64,000 nt of DNA, taken from NCBI GenBank assembly GCA_013398295.1, contig VZSF01000111.1:186001-250000 (forward strand). Direction: 5' to 3'. The stretch's first letter is position 1; each line of letters starts with the position of its first letter. This DNA comes from Chionis minor. Its lineage: Eukaryota > Chordata > Aves > Charadriiformes > Chionididae. Of this stretch, positions 28,601-43,600 are shown piece by piece. A model generated the notes under the pieces. The model was not told the origin of the DNA. It worked only from the letters and a program-made list of their open reading frames with translations, and did no database searches. A program made the position numbers and the translations under genes.

Positions 28601-31600
28601 TACCTACACAAGCTTCTTGAGACAAATAGAAAAGTAAGTTCTTTTGTATATATCCTCTCGTTCCCTCTGGTAGGCTAAGGCTGTTAGCCACTGAGGAACA
28701 TCAACATGCCGAGATAGCTCTAACAGATCTGCTGTTCTCCCAGTATTTACTACCAGACTTAACGCTTCCTGCTGATAGTTTTGCTGTTCTAAACTAAACT
28801 GAACTTTACGGGCAGAAAAAATGAATACAGCGGGATTTACAGCCAAGAGAATACACTGCGATTCATGCCCTTGGAACAGGTTTCCTTCTCCCCAAATTCT
28901 GCTGTTAAACATCTGTTACAAACTCCACCTGGTTTTATTGTAAGGGGCAATAAAAGCTGCGTTTGCCTCTCCAGCCCCAGCTCAGCTTTCTGAATGGGCG
29001 GCAGCTGGACGGTACCTGGCTGATGTGCATGCTGGTGTCGCAGGTCAGGGGCCGCGCCGAGGTCAGGTCGTTGGAGCCAAGCAAAGTGGATATGATTCCG
29101 TTCTGGTCCACTTTCCTGATCATGGTCCCATCAACAAAGTAGATTAACCCGTTCTTGTCGATGGCTATTCCTTTGGTGAGAGACTAGAAATTAGTTTTCT
29201 GTGCTGGCAGTGACCATATTATCCACAAGAAGGGCGTAAGGGGTGCGTATCTAGCGGGGATTCGGGGCAGAACACATGGCCTCAGGCAGGAATCCAGCCT
29301 GTACACGTTCTGCATAATAAACCGGTGGTCAGTCTGAAACCTGCTCCTGTTGATCACATCTGCTGTTTGTTGGAGACTATGCTGAGATGGGCTTAGCTTT
29401 TAAGTTAACCTGAAAAATGGGTAAGCGGCACCAAAAGCACCACTGATTTTAAGTCTTCCCCGTTGCCTGCCAAACCCAGAATCTAAGTGAGCATTTAAAA
29501 ATGCTCAATAACCACGAGAGCCAAATATTTCCTAAAAAAAAAAATCAACCCAGGTACCCTGTAGCTCTCTGAGGAACCTTCCAGTTGGAAAAAAATACTC
29601 AAAACCACATTTTTGAGCCAACTACTGGGTTCAGTAATTAAACACCATCACGCTCCCAGCTCTGAACTTTCCTGTTATTTGGGAATTTACAGAGGGATAA
29701 CTCTTTTACCTTTAGGGCTCATGAGAGTCGCCTCCACCGCCTTGCCTCCATCACCGCACCTTGCCTCATCGAACGGTAGGCACTGCTCCCCTGTTCCTCC
29801 TACCACCTCCGCGTTTTTGGTCAGGTCTTTCGTGCCCGTGAGCGACTTGGGCCGATAAATCCTGCGCGTGTTTGTGTCGGAAACGTACAGGTCTCCCGTC
29901 ACGGGGTCGGTTGCGAGGTAGTATCTGTGAGCCGGGTTGTTGCTGTAAAATGGAATTACACATTGCATATGCTGTAATTAATTTAACTTAACAAGAAGAA
30001 AAGGTTTCAGTTCATGGGCAGGGTGCAGTCATACAGAAATAGTTAAAACCAACGGTGATGCTCTAGGCATAGGCAGCACAGGTCTTGGCCCCAACATCTT
30101 CCTCGGTTCTTGTTTTTTTGCCTGTCCCAGGCAGCCCAATCTAACCCAATCTAACCTACTCATCCTTTGGGGACAGAAGGTCCATTTTCCGCGTGATGCT
30201 CGGAGGCCTGTCCCGTGCTCTCTAATTAGAGACGGCTCCCAGCTCCGTCATGGGCCAAATCGAAATACCGGAGTCTAACAACTGCCAGGCTTTCTGGGAA
30301 CCTGGATCCAGTTCCAAACTTTGCAGCAGGACCCCAGCCCTGGCTTACACTTTGTTGCTGCTATCATCCTATCTGCTTTATTATAATTTATAGAAGGCTG
30401 CTGGGGTGCATGGTTTATATAATTCATACACAGATAAGGCAGAGTTCGTATTATTAGTTCGCAGGCAAGAGATAAGACATCCTTCATAAGTATTTGTTTA
30501 ATCCACCGCTTTCAAAGACGTGATACGCATGATTTAACGCATTAGGAAATGTCATCTTTTCCACCGGAGCACCAAGCGGAGCTTTTCCGTTCTTCTTAAC
30601 TCGGAGTCATATTTCAAATAACTGTACACATTGGCACAAAACCGCTAACTATGCCAACACAGTCTTTATTACAGTGAAAATATATATTGCTAACCGCTTT
30701 CCCAGAAACGTACATTTTGCCTCTCCACTGGTGCCACATAATTGAGAATTACTGTCTTTTCTCCCCTGCTGGTGAAAAAACCAGCCCCGGAGAGTACCTT
30801 TTGGGTTGATATATTATGATGTAGAAACTTAACCCACTGCAGTTGGGATTCCTGACCTAATTTATGGCACGAAGAGCTGAAATAAGGTCATGTAAATACA
30901 GGAGGTAATTTCAGACGCTCTCCTAATGGATTGAAGCAGAGTGTCAGAACAGTCAGTCCCACTTCTGATGTTTGCAAAAGCGCTGCTTAAACAGATCTAC
31001 CAGCCTTGGCCGTAGCCAAACATCTGTTCGCAGAATGCTGCACTTCACGTTTTGTAAATACATAACTGTGCGAATGTAACACGTTTTTATGTACTGCCAC
31101 TTGGAAAAGGCAACAAGAGACCAACAGGAACAACTTGCGAACAAATTATGTCTTTTAGCAGGGACAGATTTTTATAGCTATCCAATTACAGAAACACCGA
31201 AAAAATGTGTTGCATAAATAGGATTTTCTTTGGTTTTAAGACTTTTAACATGTTGGTTCGGAATGAAGAAACCAAGTGAGGCAGACTAATGAAATCAAAT
31301 ACGCAGTGATTAGCACCTCTTAAAAAGCTCTGCTATAGGGCTGAGTGTTGTACAGCATGTCTGAAAACAATTAAACCTAGGCTTACTTTAAATTTTCGTC
31401 TGTTAGAAATCTATTATTGCCAATGTGCTAAATAGTTGAAAGGTATTTTCGAAACCTTAATTTACGCAGAGATCATTTAGGATGATCGCTATGTCGTGTA
31501 CAAATTATTTATACCTCCGTAGACTGCAAATTACATTACACCCATTTACATGATTACTTTGGTCTTTAAGAAACTTTGCAGACACTTCAAATATAAACAA

Positions 31601-34600
31601 ATTGGAAAATGTGAGATGCGCAATTAAATTTTATGTCATTGTAATTTAAAACAGAAGTCCTTTCTTGTACTACTAAAATACTGTTGGAACAAAGTCATCA
31701 AATCCATAACTAAATAACTTACGCATAACACAAGTATTTCTTTCTAAGAAGAATTTTTAAAGCTGTTTTCTTCACAAATTTGAAAACATTTTTATGTTTT
31801 AATTAATTTCAACAAAAATGACAAAGCTCTTCTTATGTGGGATGAGCTCTCATACTAAGTAGTGTACCCTCATCAAACCAAAAAATACAGCTGACAGTTT
31901 AAGGATATTTTTCTCATTTTGTTAAAAAAACACCCCAATGTTTGGGAGTGCATAGGATATTATCATTGAATCAACATAAACTCTCCGATTTGTCATATGT
32001 GGATGTCTAATGGCTCCTTTCTGAGGTAACAGAACCGGCTGAACTTCAATGTTTCTTTCAAGTGGTGGTTAAAAAGCTGAGGGAGCTTTAGCTGAGAGAA
32101 AAAAACCATTAATTCACAGAAGCAAGGCACAATTTCAGGAACCGAATAACCGTCCAGTGAAAACCATGTTTGGTTTCTAGCCAGAAAACATGCATGTGCT
32201 GTGCAGATCTCAAAAATAGTACAGGGATAAGCAGCCAGCAGCTGGAAAGCTGCACAGTTTATTCTACTTCATTGTAGCTTGGAATAATATTAAGCTTTTG
32301 CCTTCTACCAATAACAACAAAGGCAAAGAAGTAAAATGCAGGGTCAGTGACGACTTGACTCATTCGGTAGCGCCCGATCGCTGTCAGTAGCTCTGAAAAA
32401 CACGCCGCTACATACCAGCCTGGGCTCCTATAGAGACAAACCACTACAAATTAACTTGTTCCATCCATGCCAAATAATGGTAATGGTGCCTCAAATCTGA
32501 AGCGCACACAGACGTGCGCAAATACACACACACGCACGGAGCTGTCACGATCTATTTCCCATTGCTTTTATCTGGCTTACACCGACCTTTTAATTCTTCA
32601 GCTGTCAGATCCCCTCCATTACTCTCCATTTTTTTAAACGGAGAGAGGAATTTTTAAAAAATACTCCCCCTGCTTCGGTCCCCCTTTCTCTGCCATTCGC
32701 TCTGTGCCTTCGAAACTACATACCCTCAAAGCCGGTTTTATGTTTTGCTAAACTTTCTTCTGGCTCTCTACAGACTTGGGATGCCGCCATAGCCTACAAA
32801 TGACCTCCCTGTCTTCAAAGTCCTTCTAAAAATTACTTCTTCCACGAATGCCTATCAGCATTAATCACCCACAGGCAGCGGCCTGTATAAAGACATCAGC
32901 TCAGCTTTGAGACTGAAAAAAATCCGCGAGGTCAGTGGTACATGAGAGGATAAATGTGATCCGCGTTGTCTCCCCCATTTAGAGCACAGGCTCCTTGAGG
33001 TGGGGGGCACGTCCCGCTCTGGGCCCAAGCGCCGCGTCTGTCGGCGAGGCGAGTTCAGTGCTTCAATCCCTGACAGATCTGAGCAAGTCTTTAGCCTTGT
33101 TCATGAGTTTTACTTGCCAAATGCATATTTTAGGGCATTTTCTTCGTTTCAATACCTAGTAATTATATATTGCGAAGCGGTCTGCTGAGGGCTGTTTTCC
33201 AAACCACAATTTAAACAGAAATCTCAGCATTTCACGGGGCTCTGCGTGACTTCACACGGGCAAAAGAAACGGTTTGGTCTCGCGGCATGTCCTTAAGCTG
33301 GGGAACCCTCAGCCACAGGATTTGGGGGATCCTAAGGGCTTACACGTGTTAAATAAAAATCAGTTAAATTAATAAAGTAAAAAGCTGTCAGGGGATACTA
33401 AGCACACTGATGCTACTCTTGGCTTAGGAAGCCCCTGAGCAGCAACCCCTAAGGCTGAGAGTGGATACTGGGAAAATGCTGTATGATGGGAGGGAAAACT
33501 CAGCCCCCTGCGCCCTGACCCTCTCGCAGAGCCGGATCTCCACGGCCCCATACGCCTCCCCCTTCCGCCTCGCAGGAACCCCCACCTGGCAGCCCAGGCA
33601 CCAGCCCCTGAAAGTGCTGTTACACGGATTTACCCAACGGGATTCCAATGGCGCTACCGGCAGCACGAATAAGGGAGGAAAGCTTCCATGTTCTCCCTCA
33701 CCGGCTCTTTGCACATGCAGGGCTCCAGTTTCTGAAACGCCGCAGCCAGAGGCTGTGACCACAGTCCTGCCAGCAGCAGGAGAGCGCGTGGCTACTAAAT
33801 CACAGCAACACAAACCCCACTGCGCACGCGGTCCGTAATCCCCTTTGTCCATGCCAAATTCCCATTTTGAGTATTATTCCGTATTCCATACGTTTGCCAA
33901 GACAATGTCTTATCCAGCTGCAATCACAACGTTGTGATACCACAAGGGATAGAATTCTTTTAAAAGCAGTGGAACAAATGCAAATTAAATGTAATAGCGG
34001 AAACCTAAAACCACCAAATAGGAGGGATTGTCTCTGAGTCACACCTGGAAAGTAACATCAAACCAGCGAGACGGGGCATCAGCTCCCAGTTCTGATCACC
34101 GGCACCGATGCAAACACCTTATTTAGTCAGGGAATTTTTTGCCTAAGATGTCTGAAACGCACTTCTTTGAACATAAAACCTCACCTCACGAAGAAGTATG
34201 TCCAAACCACAGTGAATTTAAAAAAAAAAAAAAAGGAGAACTCAGACATGAGACACTGGGCTTTGTGTGACAAGAAGGAAGGAAAACGCCTGGCAGCAAG
34301 AAAGGAGAGGGAAGGACTGGCGGGGCTGCTAAGCCCTGCACAGAGCAGTTCCGACACAAAGTCTTGCAGGGTTTCATGGATCCAACAAAATTTTAGCGTC
34401 AGTCTGTTTTTGCCTCCCTGTCAGCGCCGGCTGCCCTGGCGCAGCAATTTTAAGCATCCACCACCTTCTTCTCTTCTTGTTCTTGCAAGCAATGCCCGGG
34501 CGGATGAACACTGTACTAAACCCCTTCCGATTACTATTGGTTTTTATGACCAGTCTTAGGAATCTTGGTGTACTTTAAAATCTTAACTCCTGGAGTTACA

Positions 34601-37600
34601 TTATTACGGGACAGTTTCAACTTTCGTTATTAAGAGAAGTTCACCTTTAAAGAAACAAATGTGTTAAATGTGAGCCAGAAAAGACTCGGCATCAAAAGGC
34701 TAATGAAATGAACTCACTTGATACTTTTATAATTTTATTACTTATCTGCCATTCTCATGGTATTTGGGGTCTCTGATTAATGAGTGAGTTTTGATAGGCT
34801 CAGCGAAAGTGCTGCCAGCAGGGAACAGGAGCAGAGAGGAGGGGACAGCAAAGGAGGGCACACACAAGCATAAAAAGAAGGCTGACTGCGGACAGAGAGT
34901 GATGAGAAAAGAGGAACTCGTATCCGAAAGGACGATACAGCCTGACAGCTGACATAACTAAAACATATGAACTCATTATTTTTGAAAAATACTCCTCTTT
35001 TCTAGTAATACATCTCAGAAATGACTTCTCCATTATAAGCATTCATTTGTTAAGAAAGAAAAAAGAACAGTTAGAAAAATATAAATCTTCTTTAAGGAAT
35101 GCTTACCTATGTCTAAAATCTTTATTTCTTGGTGGGAGCAAGTAAAAAAGAACAGAAAAACATTATTAGGAAAACATTCAGAGAGGATGTTAAAAGACGA
35201 AAAGAAGACAACATTTACATCTGTCATTAGTGAGGTGGTGAATGACTGTCTTTTGTCCACTCGCGCCGACTACTTAGGTTACCTCTTTAAGCCACAGAAT
35301 AATTACTTTCGGTAGATCAAATTCTCACAGTTTAGATTTGCATCATTAAAATATTTTACCAGGGTAACATTTTTTCACTTCAGTTTTAAATACATTTTCA
35401 AATGTAGTAAAATTACCGCTTTTTGTTCCAAAAAGCATTTGGAAACTCTTAACCTGCACAATGTCAGAAATCTATTCTGTACTTTAGCGTGCCACAGTTA
35501 ATTCACAACTCCAAAAGTCCAAGATGAGAAAAAAACATACCTTAGCTCCAGAACACTAGTTACATTTCCAGATGGGAATATCCGCCGAACATAGTTGAAA
35601 TCCCCCACGTAAAGACTGCCATCTATCCCACAAGCTAAGGCAACCGGAGCCAATAATTTATTACCATCGGCTTGACCATTACAGCTGGGGCAGGAGATGC
35701 TGCGTCGTCTTCCATTGCCCATAATGCTACTAACAACTGGGGGTTGCTGAGATATAAACTGATTTTCGCCATTTCCTTTGTAGAGGATTCCTGGCAGGTA
35801 ATATGAAAAACAGAAAACAAAAAGTTGTTTCTAAAAACTTTGCATGTATGTATACAAAATGATGCGTAAGTATTCTAAATATTTTAGTTCATGAATGTGA
35901 TTTAATGGATTTCGAATTGTTTCACCACCGTATTTTTCTCACTGTAAGTAACAGATCTTTATTTAAACATTTACAGTTGTTTTTAAGTCTCAGACACACG
36001 AAGCATCAAATGATCTTGCTCATAAAATGCAGGAGAAACACTAAAGATACCACCATTTAAAACCCAAACAAGTTTTCACTCGTTCTTTTTTTTAAACGTT
36101 AGTACTTTCAATAGTTGTAATTCAGAATAAAAACTGCCACGTTGAAAGAAATGCAATCAAGGTCTGTGCTCCTAAATCCTTACAGTTTTGAAATTCCCCA
36201 GAAAGGACTGAAATTCTAATTGTGCATATATTATAAAAAAGAAAAAATTACATTTGCAAATTGTATTCCTAAAGTCCTACTATAACTTATTACGAATATG
36301 ATGCCAAATGTAATCTAAAGTGGATTACTTCTGCAAATTGTAAATATTAATTAAAGAGCTACTTCAAAAAGCTGGAGATTGCCTCAATTTTACATTATAA
36401 AAGACTCTTTACTCAACTCACAATAAAAATGTACCTCTGGCAACAAAGTCTGCCTCAATACCATGTCTGCAGTTATAGGCAGTTATTAAAAATGTCAAAA
36501 CAACAAAAAAAATGTGGTGCCGGGCCAACCTGCCTCTTAAACTTAATTCTGCTTTGAGGCATGAAAGGAACAATAATTTCGTGAAGACAAAGCAATGTGC
36601 CAGCAGTATTTTTCTTCCTTATAGCCTCCATTGGAAATCCGAGAAGAAAAATGCACGCTTTATGTTAAATCTTCAGTCTTGGGGAAAAAAGTGTGAATTT
36701 ACAGGGCGCCACGGTGTTGCCGGGACCCTCATGGTTCCGTCTCCCGATGAACCCACCCAGGCATGCCCCACAAAGGGCCGGCTATTGGGGATTTACTCCC
36801 AAGGCACAGGGGGTCTTTCCGTTGTATCCTCCGTGTAAACCACAGGTCGCCCCCCACTTCAGAGCGCTGCGCGTTTTACTGCTCGGGTGCCCGGAGTTTC
36901 AGGGAACTTTGGGGCTGAGGGATGGATTTCTCTTCTCAGATGCTTAGAAGAAATTCAAGATGTATTCCTCTCTCTCTCCTCACTCCCCAGATGCACTCTT
37001 TATACGGAAGGATATGAGGAAAACACTTTGTTTTCCTCTTTAAATGTTTCAGGCGTCTTCGCTACTTTTTAACGTAAAATTTAGGAGATTATAAACGTAA
37101 AATCAATATACATGATAAAACGGGGACGAATGAAAACGGTTTATGGAAACCTAATGGCAAGTAATCTAAATAAGAAATCTAAATCAAAAGAGGGAGAACG
37201 TATTTTTCATGAATAGTTAAAGCCAGAATGCATTAACAGTATATGAAATCCCCTCTCCTATGATTACATCACTTATGACAATCACGGCACCGTAATTTTG
37301 CCTGAAATAGCTGAGTTCTATAATTTTCATCAGAGGAATTCTCCAAGTCAGCACAGCGCACTATTGCACCTGATTTATTCTGTCATTACCTTGAAAAATT
37401 GGTCCTTCACATTTCTCCTCTATTATCCCAGACTAAAAGATGTACATTAGACTATTTACTGCAGCAGGTTGGGATGTCCGTACAAACACCGTCTGCACTC
37501 TCCTCTGAATAAATGACTCCAGCTCATCCACCTTGTCATTACAACTCTCCACTTCGTTTATTCAATTAGACACACGTCACTTTGAAAAGTCATTACTTGT

Positions 37601-40600
37601 CAAATGTACGCTTAAACATAATTTAAAGCCTCCATCAATTTACCTTGCGAACAGAATCAATCTTTTATATATATATTTATAATTACAGCTCTTTACATTT
37701 TTAGATGGATTACCTTGCAATAATTTGCACAGGGTTTTGTGACATTTTCAACTGGGTACAACGACACCTTTTCCCTTGATTTGGTGACCTTGTTTTTCAA
37801 TGCTTCCCGCGGTCATCAGCACAGGGCACCAAACAAGCTCACGGAGTCGTCGAATGCTTTGGCTTGGAGGGGACCTTAAAGCCCTGCTAGTAGACTAGAT
37901 AGTCCCAACCCCCTGCCCTGGGCAGGGACACCTCCCACTAGACCAGGTTGCTCCAAGTCCTGTCCAACCTGGCCTTGAACCTCCAAGGACGGGGCAATAG
38001 TAGGTGGATTCATCTACTACAGGGAGACCTCCAAGGGACAGCAGGTACTGCAGAAGGGACATCCCTCCCGCCGAACTACTTCTGGGCTCCTCCTTCGCAT
38101 AAAAAGCCAATGCGACCAACTCCTACCTTGAGCCACAGGACTCTGCTTATTATTTCACCTTTCTTACATGCTTCCAGCCGAATTTTTCCAAATTTTTTCC
38201 TGCTCAGTGTTGAGCTGGGATTTCCTCAACATGGCACCCCCCGGATAGTTGCCGAGTAGCACACTGGACAAACCCACCTTGGTGCCAAGGCCCAGGTCTT
38301 ACCAACGTGTATTGCTCCTCCTCTCTTCACCGAAATCAAGGAAGACCCGCTCACTACTTACTGGACTCTGTCCCGAAACAAGGGCCACAAGTGCCCTCGG
38401 GGGCTCAAGGCAACGTCATTTGTCACCTGCTGCGTGCTGGACCGACCCCGGCATTCCAGGGAGGATTCTCCTCGGGGAAGGATTTGCACAGGAGTGTCAA
38501 TGACCATTCATCCTCCGAAGAGATGGTACCCATGCACTAACTGCTCCGCCAGTCATGCTGGGGCTGGGGACAGCATGACATGAAGAGGAACACCTCCTCT
38601 GTAAACGAGGGACTTAATATTGGGAGCGAAGAGCTCTCAGTTAGGCAGGAGCGTCTCTTATTGCTGTTTAATTTTCACTCGTTGTGAAAACTGGAAGTGA
38701 AAACCTTGTTTAAGATACTGTTACATACAAACAGTTAATCCCGAGAACAATGCTGAGACCTACAATTGCTTTAGAAATACCATCTCCTTGGCATCACCCA
38801 CTTTTTAAAAACAATGTCAACATTTTTGGGACTTCTTTTGATTTTTGGGATTTTTTTGGTAAGCACATCTAACACAGGCTGATGCTGTTAGATGAAATTA
38901 TTAATGCATATGTATATACAGAGTGAAGAAACATGAGATACACTGTAAAGCTCAAAGCATTTACCAAATGCAAAAGACTCCATAATTTCTTTTTTTTAAA
39001 AAAAACCAAAGCAAACATTTGAAAAGTTAGAATGAGACACCTGAAGTGCAGGGCAGCTGGGTATTAAAATTCACAAGAGGAAAACTAACTCCTTACCGTT
39101 CTGAACATCCAGTACGTGGTGTTTATCCAACGTCCATCCACCCATGTTGGAAGCATCCAGTTCATAACCCTGCAAAATGGCAGTCCGCTTTTCCCACAGG
39201 GTTAGATCCAAGCAAGACTCATATTCATAACCTACAGACACTGAAATAACAGTAGATTTCCTCATTAAGTATAGGCTCTCGTTCAGAGGAGGAGTTTAAA
39301 GGATGTGATTTCCTTTATCTACATAGGTGTTTCTGCTCTCCCTGGCTACCTGAAGATGCTTATGGCTTCCTTAGATGTATTCAAAATCCTAAAAAGAATT
39401 CCAAAATCCCTTAAAAAGCAATCTTGGGTTATCAAAATAATTTTAGTTATTAAAAGTAAGTGTACTCGGACATGTAGAGAAAAAAGCCATTGTGTGACGT
39501 CCGTCAGAACGTCATTGTGCTCTAAGGCAGGAGGAGCGAGCAGACAAACACCATGCTGCAGTATTAGGGTGAGGGCTACTTCATGGGGAAGAACTAGAAG
39601 TGAAAGATGACTGTGGTCTCTTTTTCCTTTTGAAGGACATTTTTTCTTATAATTCAAAGCTTCGACTTGTATTTTCTAATATATTTTAAAATACGTTTTG
39701 TCTGTTTTTTCTCATACTTCTAAACATTTTCCACTTCAGGGATACAAGTATTTGCGATGTACTTCCCTATTTTTAAGTCAATGGTAAAAATGCAAAAAAC
39801 CTCCCTAACGCACATACCAACAGCTTCAGATAATCCGTAGACTCTCTGGTTGTACGCATCCGTTTTATCCCATATGAAAGTGTAAGCCAGATTTGGGGAT
39901 GCAGGGAACCATTTTTGGAAAAGTCTTCCCACCACTGCCACCATAAGATGAACCTTCATCAAATTAAATGGTATAACGGATTGGGTCATAGTAATCTTCA
40001 GAACGGATTTATATCCTGCAGCCCTGGAGCTCAAGTACGATAACTTCAGATCGGTTCCTGGTATTGTTGTTTCTTCATGTAGCACCTATGCATGGGTAAG
40101 AAAGAAATACAGTGTTGGGATGAATTTAAAATAAACGGAACAATGCAGCTATCATAAAAGGATGCCTGACATGATGCTACATGGCAATCCGTTAGGAATA
40201 GCCCTTAAATCCGGCTTTCATTTAATAATGTAAAAAATACAGAAATATGTAACATTTCACCTTTTTTTTTTCTGAAAAGTGAAGTCTAAATTCTTTGTTA
40301 TACTGAAGCTGCCCAGTTGATACTTTCTGCTCTATTTTTCTGGGGGGAAAGGAAGCGTACAGGAGAGGGAAACGATTCCCAACTGCTTTTCCAAAAAGAG
40401 CCAAAAAAAGCATCTTTCATCTACGTGAGAACAGCCCCTCCTGATGCGGCCACCCGTGTCCCAGCTATGGATGTGCAGCCACGGCAGCAGAGCCTCTCAG
40501 CACCGCAAAGCTTCAGCTCCGGGCTGGGATGTCTAATTGCTCCTGCAGGAGCGGGAAAGATTTTAGGTGGTTTATTATTTGCATTACTCGTGGATTGTAA

Positions 40601-43600
40601 ATACTTTAAACTAAAGCATTCTTCCATTTATTTCGAAGACAGATAAGTAGGATGCCTCAGGGAAAGCTTTTTCCATATTTCCTGATCAATATTCACTACT
40701 CAGACATCAGCTCACCACTTTCTCATTTCAGAGAGGTGCAATGATTCAATTTTATTTTTAAAAGGTTCCTCCCCCCGCCCTCTACCCTGTCTTTTCCTCT
40801 GAGCTGAGGAGCTTTTGTGGGTGATGGATGGATGTGAGAGGTTTCTGCGTACCGTGGATGAAGACAGCCTATACTGTCCTATCCCGCAGCCAGCACGTAA
40901 ACACTGAGAGCCAGCACTTCAGGCTACCAAGTATCCCAGCTTATTGGGAAAAAAAAAAGGAAAAAGACAAAAGTAGCTAGACACATTGATAAAGATCATG
41001 TTTCTCCAGTGGGAAAAAAGGGCGAAGGACGCCGAAGCACAAGCCCAGAGCCTTGGTGGTGTCAAAGGAGCACTTCCAGGGAAGTAAATTTGGGAAGCTT
41101 TATTTTACTTTCCCGTTTCCTACTCCTAAAGTCTGAAGACCAACCGCTAATTAATATTAGTGGAAAGCAGACTTCAGGGAGAGCACCCTGCAACCAGCAG
41201 GCTTGAGACTTCTGCGGGATCAAAAGCTGGCTACGGAGGGAGTGCTGGGCTCGCTCTCTGTGCGAGAGAAACCCGCGGATGCCGCTTTTAAACCACTGAC
41301 TGTCTGCTTGAAGAGGGTCAAACAACGAGGCTGATGCTCTAGGGGAGGGCAACAGGCGCTACGCCGCCCTCTCTGTTAGCACTTGTACGTGTATTGATTG
41401 TATCTGTCTTCTTCCCAGTAACAGTAACAAAAAATATGAAATAGTATTTTGATTCCTTGTCTGGTACAGATGTTTTTTTTACATCTGATATATGTAGGCA
41501 TGCAATTCTTCTCCAGTAAGCTTATAACAGAGCCCTAGGAAGTAAAGGAAGAATTGGAAGATCCTAGACAAATTAAGATGTAAAAATTCTTAATTCTTAA
41601 TCTTTGAATGTTTCTTTTTTCCCCATCAAGAACCTGCCATCACTGAAAGAAACGAGAAGCAGCAGCATCGCTCGGAAGGAGGCGAGGCTGCCATCGTTGG
41701 TGTTTGTAGCTCTAGTCTGCTCTCGTTTGACCCTGTACACGCGCAGTATCTAAAGCCAGAGAACAAGCAAATCTTTTCTACACAAACAAAAATCCCTCTC
41801 TCTAGAGGTAAGTGATTGCAAACATATTCCTTTTCTAAGGTTTTGAAGGAAAATCACAAACCACCTACGAACAAAAGACAAATTCCTCCTCAAGACATCA
41901 GCAGGACTCTCATATAGTGCACGTTAAACCTAGTCTAACAGATGGAGGTCTCTGTCAGCAAGAGGAGAAAAAGAAATAACACGCTTGTAATTGGACACAA
42001 TTTAATGACTTCACTGGTCTCCTGTTACAACCATTGCTTCTGTGACAACTGCAGCGGTGGAAGAGCAGCGTTAAACACTTAGGTGGCCTTCCAGTATTCC
42101 TGGCTGAGGTAACAGGCAGTAACGAGGACACATTGAAGTTTCAATCGCCGAGAAATTCCACTGTGTATCTGGATTACTATCAAATTAGAAACTAGGACAC
42201 TCACGCAGTTCTCAGCGAGGTTTAAAACAAAACCCGAACCCCTATTATTAGTTTCCGCAGAAGCCTCAAATATCTGCTGGAAATCTGACTCACAACTTCC
42301 TTCTTTCCATAAAATATCCCCTGTAGTAACTTATTTTCTCGAGAACTTTAGCAACGTAGAGGTAAGGTCACGCATCTCAATCTCTCTCCCTGAATCAAGC
42401 ATTACACCGAGAATTAAAACAGTTTAATGTTCATCCGAAAAGTTAAATCATCAGGCACAGCAGAGAGCATCCTGTGGGAGCCATGACAACACATCAATTG
42501 TAAAGCAATCAGGAAAGTGGCTGGTATAAAAGTCACATCAGGAATCGCCAACACAGCCAAGCTGTCTGTACTTCGCCTTTTCCAGAGCGAATATCAAACT
42601 ACCTTCAGAAAGGCTGGTTCCCCAAGGGGGCTGAGTTACAGCCCAGCCACCAAATCCTAACGGTCTGACATTTTATTTATGGATGATCAAGCTTCTCAGA
42701 AGGATGGGTGTGAAATATTTAACTTACAGGACCCAGATAAGGGTCACCTCAATTTTCAAAAAGACAGAGTTCGTCGTCCTGAGAGTTCAAGCTGGCGACC
42801 GAGTCACATAAATTGCGCAGGGCTCCTCGTCCCTCGTGGCTAGCAGGGCTAAAGGTGGCCAGGCTCTGGAATGCTTTCCCGCTCCAAAATATAAAATGAT
42901 TCAGGTGAGGTGTCCTGATGGTATTAACAACTCTGAATAAGGAATTTAATTCAATCAGGGGAAAAAACGCCTGCTGTATTGCCGTGATTTTTTTGGCAAA
43001 TTGAGCAAAATGAGGATTTGAGAACAGCTTTCACAAATGAGCGCAAATGAGTCCCAACATCAGAAAAAGATTCTTTGCTGAGAAGTAACAGCTGAATTGC
43101 TGCATTAAAACGTTACACTGTCTTGGTTTGAGAGGGGCAAAGAAGGCATTTTTAGATGCAGGTAGATACTGACAACTGCTGCTATTACACAAAGCTTGAG
43201 ACCAAGGAGTACTGAAATTGTACTTCTTTAAGGAGAAGCTGAAACTGCTCATTTCAAGATAGAAAAATCTCTTCCTTTAAAAAAAAAGACTTCCCCTAGA
43301 ATTGAGGCTCTTAAATGAACTTATAAAGAAAAAACCTCAAGTCACCAATATAAAGCAAGGAGAAATGACAAGGGGAAAAAATACTTGGTTTTTCTAGACT
43401 TAAAACACTGCTGAGATACCACAGAGAAGCAGCATAGGAAAAAGTCATACACAGATAGAAACCTAAAAATGTGGCCATACAAGAATAAATCAAGAGGGGT
43501 AGATAAACTTTCAAACAGAAAGCAAAAGAGAAAAAAACCAGAAAACGTGCTGGAAAACAAGGACAGTAAATGGAAGTACTTGGCTCTAAGAGTAATCTCC

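Noticed and set aside
28604..28912. 102-codon minus-strand ORF in a beta-propeller intron
   Set aside because: No domain and not needed for the TENM2 frame, which joins perfectly across this intron.
33424..33852. Open frames on both strands in a GC-richer block
   Set aside because: Low-stop GC-rich sequence. No domain, no start context and no splice-site fit to TENM2.
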